Assembly (NCBI RefSeq): GCF_022539315.1
Contig: NC_066316.1
Coordinates: 10,183,501 to 10,247,500 of the forward strand
Length of the DNA: 64,000 nucleotides
Direction: 5' to 3'
Source: Serinus canaria
Lineage: Eukaryota > Chordata > Aves > Passeriformes > Fringillidae
Positions within the stretch are counted from its first letter, which is position 1. Every line of letters begins with the position of its first letter. The notes under the pieces were generated by a model. The model was not told the DNA's origin. It saw only the letters and a program-made list of their open reading frames with translations, and did no database searches. Shown here one piece after another: positions 39,271 to 49,460 of the stretch. The translations under genes were made by a program, and so were the position numbers.

Positions 39271-39456
39271 AGAAACACAATTTACTGGGAGCAGTTTAGA
39301 GGCATTTCCTGGGAATCCAAGGCCAGCCAGAGCTGTCAGTCCTGGAAGATTTGGTGTTGGAGCAATCCTCTGATGCTTGCAGTTTTAGGGGGTGGAATCC
39401 CACTTCTGGCAACACGTGACTGTGAATATCAGCCCTTTTCCACAGCATGGAAAACT
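39271..39456 (+). repeat. Unclassified ~190-bp tandem repeat, copy B
   Basis: Second direct copy, with the same landmark order: ACACAATTTACTGGGAGC, GAATCCAAGGCCAGCCAGAG, GATTTGGTGTTGGAGCAATC, GGTGGAATCCCACTTCTGG and TATCAGCCCTTTTC (39427). Offsets between equivalent landmarks of copies A and B are 187-190 bp. It has diverged clearly from A and C. Confidence 0.85.
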
Positions 39457-39640
39457 TGGCAACCCAGTGTCTTGAGGGTGGTTAAGAGGCAGACTCTGGG
39501 AGTCCAAGGCAGGCCACAGCCATGGGTCCTGGCAGCTTTGGATCAGGAGGAATCCTCTGATATTCAGGATTTTAGGAGGCAGAATCCCAACTTTGGTCCT
39601 CGATGCCTGACTGCGAATATCAGCCCTTTTCCATAGGAAT
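39457..39640 (+). repeat. Unclassified ~190-bp tandem repeat, copy C
   Basis: Third direct copy: GGCAACCCAGTGTCTTGAGG, GAGTCCAAGGCAGGCCACAG, GCAGCTTTGGATCAGGAG, GGCAGAATCCCAACTT and TATCAGCCCTTTTC (39618). An ATG frame of 87 codons (39373-39636) runs from the end of copy B through copy C, but the frame is closed by stops in copies A and B, so it is unlikely to be translated. Confidence 0.85.
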
Positions 39641-40274
39641 GTGGTGTGGGTTTAGGCTTTTCAGTGAATTTTTTCCCTTAATCATTGCTTAGATGTTGGG
39701 ATTGTGAGACATGTGGGGCATGTTTTTATTCCTACTTGTTGGAGCAGGGCTCCCAAAGATGGATGGTGGGGATTAAGCCACACATGTAAGCCTAGACTTA
39801 CACACTAAATCAGAAAAGAATCTGAAAAATATAAAAGCTAAACCTGAGGCATCATAAGGAGTGGGTAATAGTCTGAATTGCTGCTGCCTGCAGGAGTTTG
39901 CAGAAGCCTCCTGAAAGGGGGAGAACCCCCTTTTCTCGACCCACTTGGGGATGTTCTGAGCTGGCATGGAATGTGTGCTGGCCATGGCTACACCAGGAGG
40001 AAAAAACAGTACCAGGCTGGCTTAAAACTTCCAAAAATTTGCCTAATTCTGTTGGTTTTCTGCTCTTTTATGTTGTATATATACATACATATATATATGT
40101 GTGTGTGTGTATATATATATTTTTTTTTTTTCTAGTAGTGACCTCTTATTCCTTTTTCAGCATTTTTTTCCTGAAAGTCCTGTAATTTCCACGTTAGTTA
40201 AAATCTGGAGGGAAGGGTTGGCAGACAAATGTTTTGGCAGACATTTGTCTTTTAAAGCAGGGCAGAAGGAACAC
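39641..40274. other. ~630-bp insertion between copies C and D
   Basis: This segment separates copy C from copy D and has no counterpart in the other copies. It starts TGTGGTGTGGGTTTAGGC, holds a short GC hairpin (AAAGGGGG...CCCCCTTT at 39914-39933) and then the TA/TG microsatellite and a T run. It ends with a perfect 10-bp inverted repeat (AGACAAATGT/ACATTTGTCT, 40223-40250, 8-nt loop). A TG start is compatible with an LTR insertion, but I find neither a matching CA end with target-site duplication nor a known LTR body. It could equally be ordinary spacer if copy D moved away by other means. Confidence 0.5.
40075..40132 (+). repeat. Compound (TA)n(TG)n(TA)n(T)n microsatellite
   Basis: Alternating purine-pyrimidine DNA (TATATATACATACATATA, then TATGTGTGTGTGTG, then TATATATA) ends in a T run of about 12. 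It lies inside the insertion between repeat copies C and D. It is a likely polymorphic locus, and TG/TA alternation is prone to unusual DNA structure. Confidence 0.95.
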
Positions 40275-40470
40275 CCTGCAACCCAGTGTCTCGGGGGCAG
40301 CTGACAGGCAGCACCCAGGAGTCCAAGGCTATCCAGAGCCATTGGTGTTGGCAGCTTTGGTGTGGGAGCAATCCTGTGACATTCCCAGTCTTCAGAGGCA
40401 GAATCTTACTTTCACCCCCAGGTGCTTGGCTTCTGTCAAATCACAAAAGCCCTCCACATTTTGGAGCCAC
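40275..40470 (+). repeat. Unclassified ~190-bp repeat, separated copy D
   Basis: Fourth copy: CTGCAACCCAGTGTCTCGGG, GAGTCCAAGGCTATCCAGAG, GCAGCTTTGGTGTGGGAG, CAATCCTGTGACATTCCCAG and AGGCAGAATCTTACTTTC. It resembles copy C best in its left half and copy A in the middle. The right end (from about 40435) has diverged. A perfect consensus splice donor (CAG|GTGAGT, 40478-40486) lies just after it, and an 84-codon frame (40234-40488) is open across the copy and through this site. Confidence 0.8.
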
Positions 40471-41130
40471 AGTGAACCAGGTGAGTAAGAAACCATACAT
40501 TAAAAACTTTGATGCATAAGTAAAGCATCAAAATCTGCTCAGGAAATTAGCATGTGAGACTTGCTGGATTTATTCTTTTTGTTTGGCTGGATTTTTGTGA
40601 TTTTTTTGGGTTTTTATAGTGTAATGGTTTTGTTTGGTTTGGGAGTTTTTCTCTCCCTCTTTTTTTTTTTTTTTTTAATGCAACAAACAGGTTGTCTTAA
40701 ACAGAGTTATTCCCAAATCATCTGTGGTTTGGCAATAGATAGGGTTGACAAGCCAAATTATTCTTGACTATTTTCACAGAGTGCCCAACCACAAGACTCA
40801 AATGTTTGTTTATTTGATTGTTTAAAAGTGACACCATGATAGAAAGCAAAGTCCATGTGCAACCATTGGATTTAATAAATGCTGTTTTAGCTTTTATTCC
40901 TCTGCTGCCTGATTTTTGGGAATTGCCCACCACTGTGAAATTGGAAAGTTCAAGAGAAGAAACTATGAAAGAGAATATCTAATTTCTTTACTCTAGCTGC
41001 TGTTTCATGGCCTCAATTAATCTACACTTGCAAGGCCTTCAATTTATGGAAAATTATTGGAGTGGCAATGTGGACTCTGCATAGCCAAAAGCTGGATTTT
41101 AATAAATGTGGGCTATTTAGTACGTACACA

Positions 41131-41172
41131 CAGGATGGCCTTTGAAATCCATCAAGGCTTGTCCAACCTGCT
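41131..41172 (-). mobile_element. Possible CR1 3'-end relic
   Basis: CCTTTGAAATCCATCAAGGC followed by TTGTCCAACCTG resembles the reversed CR1 tail (GACCTTTAAGATCATCAAGTCCAACC) with small indels. It is very short, without the terminal octamer. Confidence 0.35.
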
Positions 41173-43873
41173 CTGAATAATTTTAAGAAATCAGTGCATA
41201 ATTAATGAAAAATGCTATCAGATCTTTTTTCCTGTGGGCTATCATCCTTATTTCCAGCAAATGTGATGTTGGTACAGCAGCCTAGGTTGAAGTTTTTTCT
41301 CCTCCTTTACACTGGCTCTGCTTGCACACTAGTGGGATTTATCTCTGCAATATAGAAGTGGATAAAAGAAAAACAAATGTCCAATAGTACATCTCAATTA
41401 AAAATATAATTATTTACATAATGTGTGTAATTGTAGGAAGTCTCAGCAAGGTATTTTGAACACTGTGCCTTGGCTTAGATGCTGATTTCTGTTTGCTGAA
41501 TCAAAATGGCAGCCTGAGGAAAAAACCTATCTGAAGGATTTCATCCAGGATATTGTCCTTACATACTTGTATGTGTAGAGAAACAGAATCTACTTGTCAT
41601 AGTGAAGCAGAAAACTTTATATGCTGAGATTTATTTTAAAAAGGCAGCTATTTTAGCCACAGTTCATGCTTAAAACCTCTGCCTTTGGAACAGCTTGTAC
41701 CAATGTCAGCAGGCAAACTCAGCACCTGTCAGTCTTTCACTTCCATATCTTTTTCTCCCCCCACTGTTTTGGTGTGCACTTCTGGCTGTTAGTCTTGCTG
41801 AGTCACTTCTCAATTACTAAAGGAACCTAATTGTGGAAGCTCTGGAAGTGAGACCAAGGGAACTCTGATGCTGGTGGGTGCTGCCATTCTTGGTGCTGTG
41901 GAGAGCCTGGCCAGATGTGCCCCCTTGCTGACAGGTCTGGCACCCAGCTTTGCCCTGCCTCCACCTAAATGTCCACAAATTATTGGAGAAAAGCTTTTGA
42001 TCTTCTCCTCAGACCCAGTGGGAAGTGGCTGTGCTAAACAAAAATGATGGTTTTGTCTCCTTTAATTCCATTTAACTTTGCTACCTCAGAGCTCACCCCC
42101 TGTTTGGCATCATTTCAAGCCCACTTCTCCTGTTGTGTTTCCACTGTGGCTGAGAATCTTTTCTAGATTCACACAGCTGTTACTGGGTGGTTTTATTTGC
42201 CCCTACTTGATGTTTTCTTCTGGTTTAATCTGTAGAGGTTTTTTTTTTTTCAAATGTCTATAAGTGGCAGAGGGAAAGGCAGACTCTGCTTGCAGACTGG
42301 TGATAATTTGAAGCAGAATTTGCCTTTTCCTCTGTGTGAAGTCATCTCCAGAAGGTTAAATAAGGAATGCCCCACATAAAGATGCTCTCCAAATTTTAAA
42401 ACTGCTTGTTTGCAATTTTCCAGGTACCTGCAAACCCTCTGTTTACTTTTAATAACCATTATCTTACAAGTGGGAGAGGGAATTTTGTGCTGCTGGTCTT
42501 GACCAAGAACTGTGATTTGATTTAAGTGAGTTTGCTTTCCCTCCAGCTTCTCTGACTTCTCTCCCATGCTTTGTTCAGCCTGCATTGCCTTTCTTGCTGG
42601 TTATAAACCCTGATCCATATTATATCCAAAACCAACACTGGCAAAGAGTATCATGTCAGCTGCACCACTAAATAAAAAAAAAACCTTAATATTTTATGTT
42701 TTCAGTTAAAATTTAGTGGTTGAAATGTCAGCCTTGTAGCTCATTAAACTCTTCAAGAGTTCAGAGTTTATAGGAAAAAGTTTATAATGTTCTTCTTGAT
42801 TAAAAATGAACTATTTCAGCCTTGGAAATGACTCCTTAATTAAAAAGTAAATCATAGTATATGTTCACCATGGTGAACTGATAATTGGAAATTATTATTT
42901 TATTCCTTTTAATATCAATAAATTAGTGTAGTATTTGTGAGTAGGAAATAAAAAATAACCTTTAAATTCTTCTCAATGATAAGTTCTGTAATGCCTGTAA
43001 GCATAGGAATTACTTCTGTGTCTACTGGGGCTTAATGCTTTTATTACCTGGACTGTCATATAGAAATCAAAAATTATTTTCCATCACATTTTAAATATTA
43101 TTCTGCAATAAACCTTGGCTGTGCCATTAAATCTTCTGAATTTACATTTGGCCATACTGCAGCTGTTAGTTCAAGCCCAGGACATTTGGGGGTTGGTCTG
43201 AGCTCCAGAATGGAATGGATTTGTCTCGTTCCTCAGGATTAGCTATTGTCCAGCCTGCAAGTGAGGCAATAGTGCTGAGCTGCATCAGGGCAATGCACAC
43301 AGCTGGGGTAGGACTCATAGAATTCCAGCAGTTGTTCATTCTGAAGCAATTTCAAGAGCTGTTCCAAAGCATTTAGCCTTGGGTGTCTGAGCTTGTGGGA
43401 ATTCCTTTTTATACTCTCTGCTGGGAAGCCATTGTGATCAAAACTTTTGAGGGGATACAGGTAGTTTTGGGAGAAAGAGTAAAGTCCTACCCTGCATCTT
43501 AATTTCATTTTGGAATAAAGAACTAGGTAAACCCTTGTCTGTGAGAGACAAATTGGTGTTTGTGAAACTTTCTGTAATTAGCAGACACCAAAAGGATAAA
43601 GGGAATTTGACACAATCAATTGGGTTTTGTTTCAACTTTCTCCTTATTCAAGCTTGCCCAGGTAGGTTATTCATTCTCTCAGTGTGAATTTTGCCATTAG
43701 ATTTTGACAGAACTAAATGGAAAATTTTAGTGTCTCTCAAGGCCAAACCAGCTTCTTACTCTTGTGAATTTGGTCAAAATAATTTATTCCAGAAGCTCCT
43801 CTGGGCTCATGAAAGAAAAAAAAAATCTGAATCCTGACCTGTAAGTGAGAACTATTAGTATTAGTATATTTAT

Positions 43874-43895
43874 TATATTTATTTATTTATTTTTT
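43874..43895 (+). repeat. (TTTA)n microsatellite
   Basis: About four TTTA units, continuing into a T run and embedded in an AT-rich stretch that begins near 43855. Confidence 0.85.
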
Positions 43896-46135
43896 GTTCA
43901 TTTTGCACATGAAAAGGCTGATGAAACATCCTTGGAAGCCAAAAACTGAACTCTAAGTTATTGGCCAACTGATAATATTCCTTGACAATTCTTGAACCTG
44001 TCCATTTTAGTAATGTTTGGAAATGAAGAAAATCCAGCATTGCTCCTGTCTGGCTGTGAGATTTCACTCCCAATTTACATTGATTTTATTACTAAATTAA
44101 TTTAGTGCCAGTGTCCCTTTCAATGATCACATAAACCTGCACAAGGGACACTTGGCATTTCTCAATTGGTTACTCAAGAATTTTGCTGCAGAAGTTTTGC
44201 TCTAGCTGCCATATTTCATAGGCTTCCTTGTTTTTATACCAAGACACTTATATCAACTTTGAGCACTTTTTGAGAAAGTGAATTGGTGGTTTAGTACTCA
44301 TGATAAAGTAGATGCTTTGATCTCATCATTTAAATATTCACAGCCTTTTCATGCTTGGAGTTTTAATCATAGGTCAGCAGTGACATACTTGCTGCTATCT
44401 GATTAGGAATTCTGGACAGACAATGCTGGATTTAAATTAATTTATATAAAAACACTTAAAATAATCCCCTTAAAAACTACTAGGTTTGCTATTGCAAAGA
44501 GACCCAAGTGCTTTAAGGGTGATTTATGTGTGCAAAATACTCTCTTCACACAGAAACAACTCCCATGAAAGAAGCAAATCTTATGACAGCTGTAGTCTTT
44601 TAGGAGTGAAGACCTTTTCTTGCACAGAGCATACATTTTAAAAGCTGAGTAGCTTTTTATGTGGTTTATTTGTGGAATTCTTTTACCAGCTAAAAATGCA
44701 AACTGCTGCATAAATATTTGTTCAGGTTTAGTTGCAAAGAGCAGAGCAATGTTTCAGGTACAGTATTTTATTGATGGAACAATCTGATTGAGGCCCATAG
44801 GGACACTTAGATGATGGAGAGAATTATTTGAATGCTGGCATTATCTCCAAAGGGATTTCAAGCACTTCCAGCCATGGCTACATAACATGGGATGTGCATA
44901 TCAGTCAACTCTGGAGATGATTTCTCTTTCAGTTTGGGTATTCTTATTTCCAGGTTCTCTCTTCAGCAAATCTGGAAGTCTGGGAGATCTATGTTTGTTT
45001 CAGCTGTAAGGAGAAGGAGTTTCATCTCTCCCATGAGCTTTCTGCTTTGTTTAACACTTTCACATTTCATTCTCCCATATAGACAGTGGATCCGTGTCTG
45101 ATATTTAAACCCAAAATTATTTCATTGGGAGAAATAAAAGGAACGTGAATGTCTTGTTATTGCTCTGTACAAACCACATCTGTGATGGCTCTACAGCCAC
45201 TTCCTTACAGACAGCTTCATAAACATAGGCCAAGGTTAATCTTTTCTGGTGTAAAGCTGAGGTGATGGGCTCCATCCAGCGTTTCAAGTGTTCTCTGCCT
45301 TGTTAAAAAAAGTTATTTTGTAAAGCAGTATTTTTATTAAATCTCTATTTTCAGATTAACATTGTAACACAGTTTTTTTCATTGCAAATCATGTGGAAAT
45401 TCAAAGAAGCCCCAACTGCAAAGAATCTGAAATAAAACATTCCAAACCCATAGGAATTCACTGTGTCAGTTATGCCAAGATACCTGGTGGAGTAGTCTGA
45501 AATGTTAAAATGACAAATACAGCTCTACATTAAGAGGTTAGCTGCTTTTTGGAATTATCCAGTGATAATTAATGTTGGAAAAAAAAATGAGTATGAAGGA
45601 ATGGGAGTCCTGAAAGGTCTCTAGGTCACAAGCATGTAGGAGGATTCCTCACACATGCATTTCCTATTTAGGAGTATCTCAATTATCTGAGAGGACTTGC
45701 ATGCTTGAGTCTGTGTACTCTGAATTATTTTCTCTCATGCAAGTCAATTTTATGCTCAACTCTCCTATCCCAAAGTAGATGGCAAGATATGAGAAGATTT
45801 TACACGTAATCCAAAGTCTTCTGTCTGGGTCACTGGGTTCCTGATAATTGCTTCTTTCCTGGGCTGGAAATCACTACCACTGACAAGTTAAACTAGTGCT
45901 GGAAAATCTTGCAGCAATTATGAAAGTATTTTCTGACATCAGAGACGTTTTTCATTCTTCCCTACAGAAAAATGCACTCTTGAGGGACACAGATGAGATT
46001 ATTTACAGAATCTGCAGCTCTCCTTCTGGGTTCTGCTCACTGAGAGAAAAGGTGGAGAAGCAACCACAAAGCAGCTGTGGAATAAAGAACCCATTTCACC
46101 CTTCAGAGCTCTCCTGCTGGTTTAGTTGAAAGCCA

Positions 46136-46150
46136 GATGGATGGATGGAT
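46136..46150 (+). repeat. (ATGG)n short microsatellite
   Basis: Nearly four perfect ATGG units. Confidence 0.9.
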
Positions 46151-47985
46151 AAAACTTGCAGAAAGAAAAATCAGCTCTTGGCTTGGTGAGAAGGAGATTT
46201 TAACCACAGAGTCCAAGGAGAAATTTCTGAGTAAGCTTCTCTTAGCCTTGTAACAACAGCATGGAGGGTTGAACCTCTCATCCTGCAGCATTAACTCTGT
46301 GTCTTGCTTTAAGGCAATTTAAGAGGTGGACACTATAAATGAGTTACCTCCCTTTAGTTTCAACCAATCCCTTTCTACCAACAAGGAGAAATGAATTATA
46401 AGTATATACAAGTTAAAAAAACCCCAGTTTATTAACAAGCAAAACAGCAAGAGGCAAAAAACCCTCCAAAACACAAAAACAAAAAGCCAATCAGTGAATA
46501 ATCTGTAGATGCAAAAAAATTGCTAAGTCCCATGAACAGTTTGAGGTCATTAGGAAACATCAACTCTCTCAGCTTTTCTTAATGAGACCAAACTGACTTT
46601 TGGCCTTGGAAATGCCTGGAAGTTCTGGACTTTGATTGTGGCAAAACAAAAGTTGCCATTTGTTTGATAGACTGGTGGGTCAGTCTAGCAATTTAAAGAT
46701 CGCCTTGAAAAAAAAACAGTCAAATGAATCAGCTGGTCTGGAAGAAGAAAGTGCTAAAAATCTGGAAGAGACCTTTTACATAAACTTCTTTTTAAAAAAG
46801 TTTTATGACATAAAACTTGCAGGTGATCTGAAATAGCTGGAAGCAAATGAAAGAGAAGGCTGCTGTAAGGTGAGAGAGAGTTTCTGAACCTGCCCAGTGT
46901 GAATTCCTTTCCTGTTGACTCATGTCAGATCTGTTCCTTCTTCCATCTTATTCCTTTCTATTTTAGAAGACACTGTTCCTAAAATGGGTAAATTTACTTT
47001 TCTTTATTCCCAATCAATGGCAGTTCTTGAGAACTTAAGAAGAATGTTAGTGGTCATTAGTAAGGTTTGGTTTTCTTTTTCCCTTAATATTTGGAGTTAA
47101 GTCTTTATAAAACCTGTGCTTAGACTGCAACTTTTCAGAAGTTTATGGCTATCCTGATTGATGCTTCCTTGAGATATGTAGCAGCAAAGCCAAATCATCA
47201 CAAAGAGCATGTGCTGGGTATTTCCACCCAAGGAATTTAAAATTTTCTGACTTCATTTATGATGCTGCAGTGTAACCACCTGGTGGAGTGAGTGATTGCA
47301 AGGCCTGATTAATGGTACAGACTTTTAGACTAGAATTTGTTACTTCTGTACCTTGTACGCTGTTCTGTGGTGGAAATATTTCACAGCTTTTGCCAGCTAT
47401 GTTTTTTGAAAAATCACAGCTTGCTGGAGCCATGTTTCTGCTCTTACTGGAGGATGTCCCATGGTTCAGGTCTGTTTAGATGTGGCAGGGCCAATGAAAT
47501 TATGTTATCTCTAATGAGGGCTGGATATATCTGAACTCTTCTGATTGGTAAAACCCTCGAAGGCAAAGTAAATATGATGGTACTTTTGTAGCAAAATGTG
47601 AGTGAAATCACATGGTGGCTCTTCTGTAGCATGGCTAAGAAAAAATAACCCTTTGCTGAATATGTGAATGTAGATGTCAAAGCTCTCTTCCAAGGTTTGG
47701 AGGATTAAACAAGAGGTGAGATGGGAATTGTCTTCATCTTCCCTCTCTTTAAAGGTAGATAGTTTCAATGTGGCAGACAAACTTCTTGTGCCACTAAACC
47801 TGATGTGCTGAGTCTCAGGGAGAGGGATGCTTTGTTTCAAGCAGTGTTTCATTTAAAAAGAGGTTAATTTCTTGGATACAAAAAACAAAGCTTCCTGAGA
47901 GAAATGTGCTGTTGATCCAATTCCAGTACTTTCAAGTTTTTGGTGCCTGCTGAAGCGTAGTAATGCCTCAGAAGCAAAATAAGGG

Positions 47986-48003
47986 TTTTTTTTTTTTTTT
48001 TTT
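47986..48003 (+). repeat. Poly(T) run, 18 T
   Basis: Eighteen consecutive T directly followed by CACAG. The combination resembles a very strong splice-acceptor polypyrimidine tract, but there is no evidence of an exon after it. Confidence 0.95.
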
Positions 48004-49031
48004 CACAGATTTTAAAGAAGTTGTGACTTTTCTCAGTTTTAAGAGAGATTCTCAGGAGTTCCAGCATTAACTCTTTTATACTATCATGCATCCAGACTGA
48101 AAAACTACTTTGTTCCGTATGCCAATTATCTTTTCAGGGTTGAAGAGCTGCTACAGTTCATGTATACCATAAGCTCTTGATTCATGGGAATATGTTTAGC
48201 TTTGCTATGCTCAGTCTGTGCAAAAAATTCTGCTCAGTCTTTCCGAATTTTAATTATTGTCTTTTGATTGAATGGTTGGATTTTGCAGTACCATAGCTGA
48301 TACTAACACATTTTAAACACATAAGTCAGGAGGATCTGATATTCCAGAGGATGTCTGAGTAGGCTGAGAGGTGAGGCTGATGTTTCACTCTTCTATTTCA
48401 CTGCAGGTTCAGTAGTAATTGTTTACACTGATGAATAGAGAAGTGGAGCAAAACGTTCTGCCCCAGGCTTTTACTGTAACTTTGAGGCTGAGCAAAATAA
48501 CTACTGTTTCTTTTTTATGAAGAGCAATGCAGGGGATGTGGCAAAATGTGTCTGAGGAATAATGTGGTGACAAGATCCTATCTGTGAGGAAACCATCAGG
48601 AATCAAGGTAGGATCAGTGCAGCGCTGCGGAGCCAGTTCAGGAAGTCTGATGACCTGGCCCTGCCTACTGAAATATCTTCTCAAAACAATGATCCTTGTT
48701 TCCCTTTTTTCATGAGAGAGACATCTCCCAGAATGCTCCCAATAACCATCACAAACAACCAAGCAACTAACCCCAAGAAATACCCTTTATGCAGATTGTA
48801 ATGTGGTGATGCCAACAGGCCTGCTCTAACTAAATACTCCAATAAGGGAGGCGTTGCCAGGAGAATAAACATTTGCATGCTTCCCATGCAAGCCAACTCC
48901 CTAAATGCTGGGCCTTAGGTGAAATATTCCCTGAACAAGCTATTCCCACATATCCTGCAAGGTTTCTGAAGGGGAAATGGCCTGTTGGGTCATGGGGAGG
49001 GTTTGTGCCTTGCTCACATTGCACTGCTGTA

Positions 49032-49460
49032 TGTCGCTGTCATATTTTCTGGAAAAATCCCCTTGCCCAGGATTCTTCTCCTGGGAAGCTGAGAAGCCTC
49101 AAAGAAAAAGGAAAACAATGTTTATCTCTTTTGCTTCTCCTGTGTTTTGCTGCTTTGGAATGTGTTTGGACATTGTTTATCCAACAGGTGGTTGTTTGAT
49201 TGGTTTCATGTGAGTTGTTTTTGCCTTATTGGCCAATCACGGCCCGGCTGTGCCAAGGCTCTGAAGAGAGTAATGAATTTTCATTATTTCCTTTCTAGCC
49301 TTCTGTAAGTATCCTTTCTGTATTCTTTAGGATAGTTTAGTGTAGTATTCTTTAATATAATATAGTATCATAAAATAATAAATTTTTAAATTAGCCTTCT
49401 GAGAACTTGGAGTCAAATGCATCATTCCTTCTCCATCTGGGGAACCCCACAAATACAAGA
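49032..49460 (+). mobile_element. Solo LTR of a songbird endogenous retrovirus
   Basis: About 430 bp that I recognise as an LTR type common in songbird genomes. The diagnostic order is ATTTTCTGGAAAAATCCCCT, TTCTCCTGGGAAGCTGAGAA, TTTGGAATGTGTTTGGACAT, a CCAATCACGGCC box (CCAAT at 49233), TATCCTTTCTGTATTCTTTA, an AATATAATATAGTATC segment, an AATAAA poly(A) signal (49377) and the end block TTAGCCTTCTGAGAACTTGG. It starts with TG and ends near ACAAATACAAGA, where a CA end is expected, so the last bases may be mutated. I found no internal gag, pol or env next to it and no convincing target-site duplication, so it is most likely a solo LTR left by recombination. The ERV class cannot be assigned from the LTR alone. 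Confidence 0.85.

Larger units (their letters stand above)
40471..49031. other. Long unique non-coding stretch
   Basis: About 8.5 kb without a supportable gene. Contents: a G/T-rich tract ending in 17 T (40660-40676), a weak CR1 relic (41131-41172), a TTTA microsatellite (43874-43895), a four-unit ATGG repeat (46136-46150) and 18 T (47986-48003). The segment 48600-49030, directly before the LTR, has minus-strand frames, one rich in hydrophobic residues (48681-48896), but no recognisable retroviral motif. Confidence 0.55.

Noticed and set aside
39373..39636. 87-codon frame through repeat copies B and C as a repeat-protein gene
   Set aside because: The repeat period (186-191 bp) is not a multiple of three and the corresponding frame is stopped in copies A and B.
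41910..41935. GTGCCCCCTTGCTGAC as a CTCF site
   Set aside because: An extra T breaks the core and key flanking bases are missing.
46330..46500. Possible dispersed repeat (AACCCCAGTTTATTAACAAG region)
   Set aside because: No recognisable ends or family; A-rich composition may create the impression.
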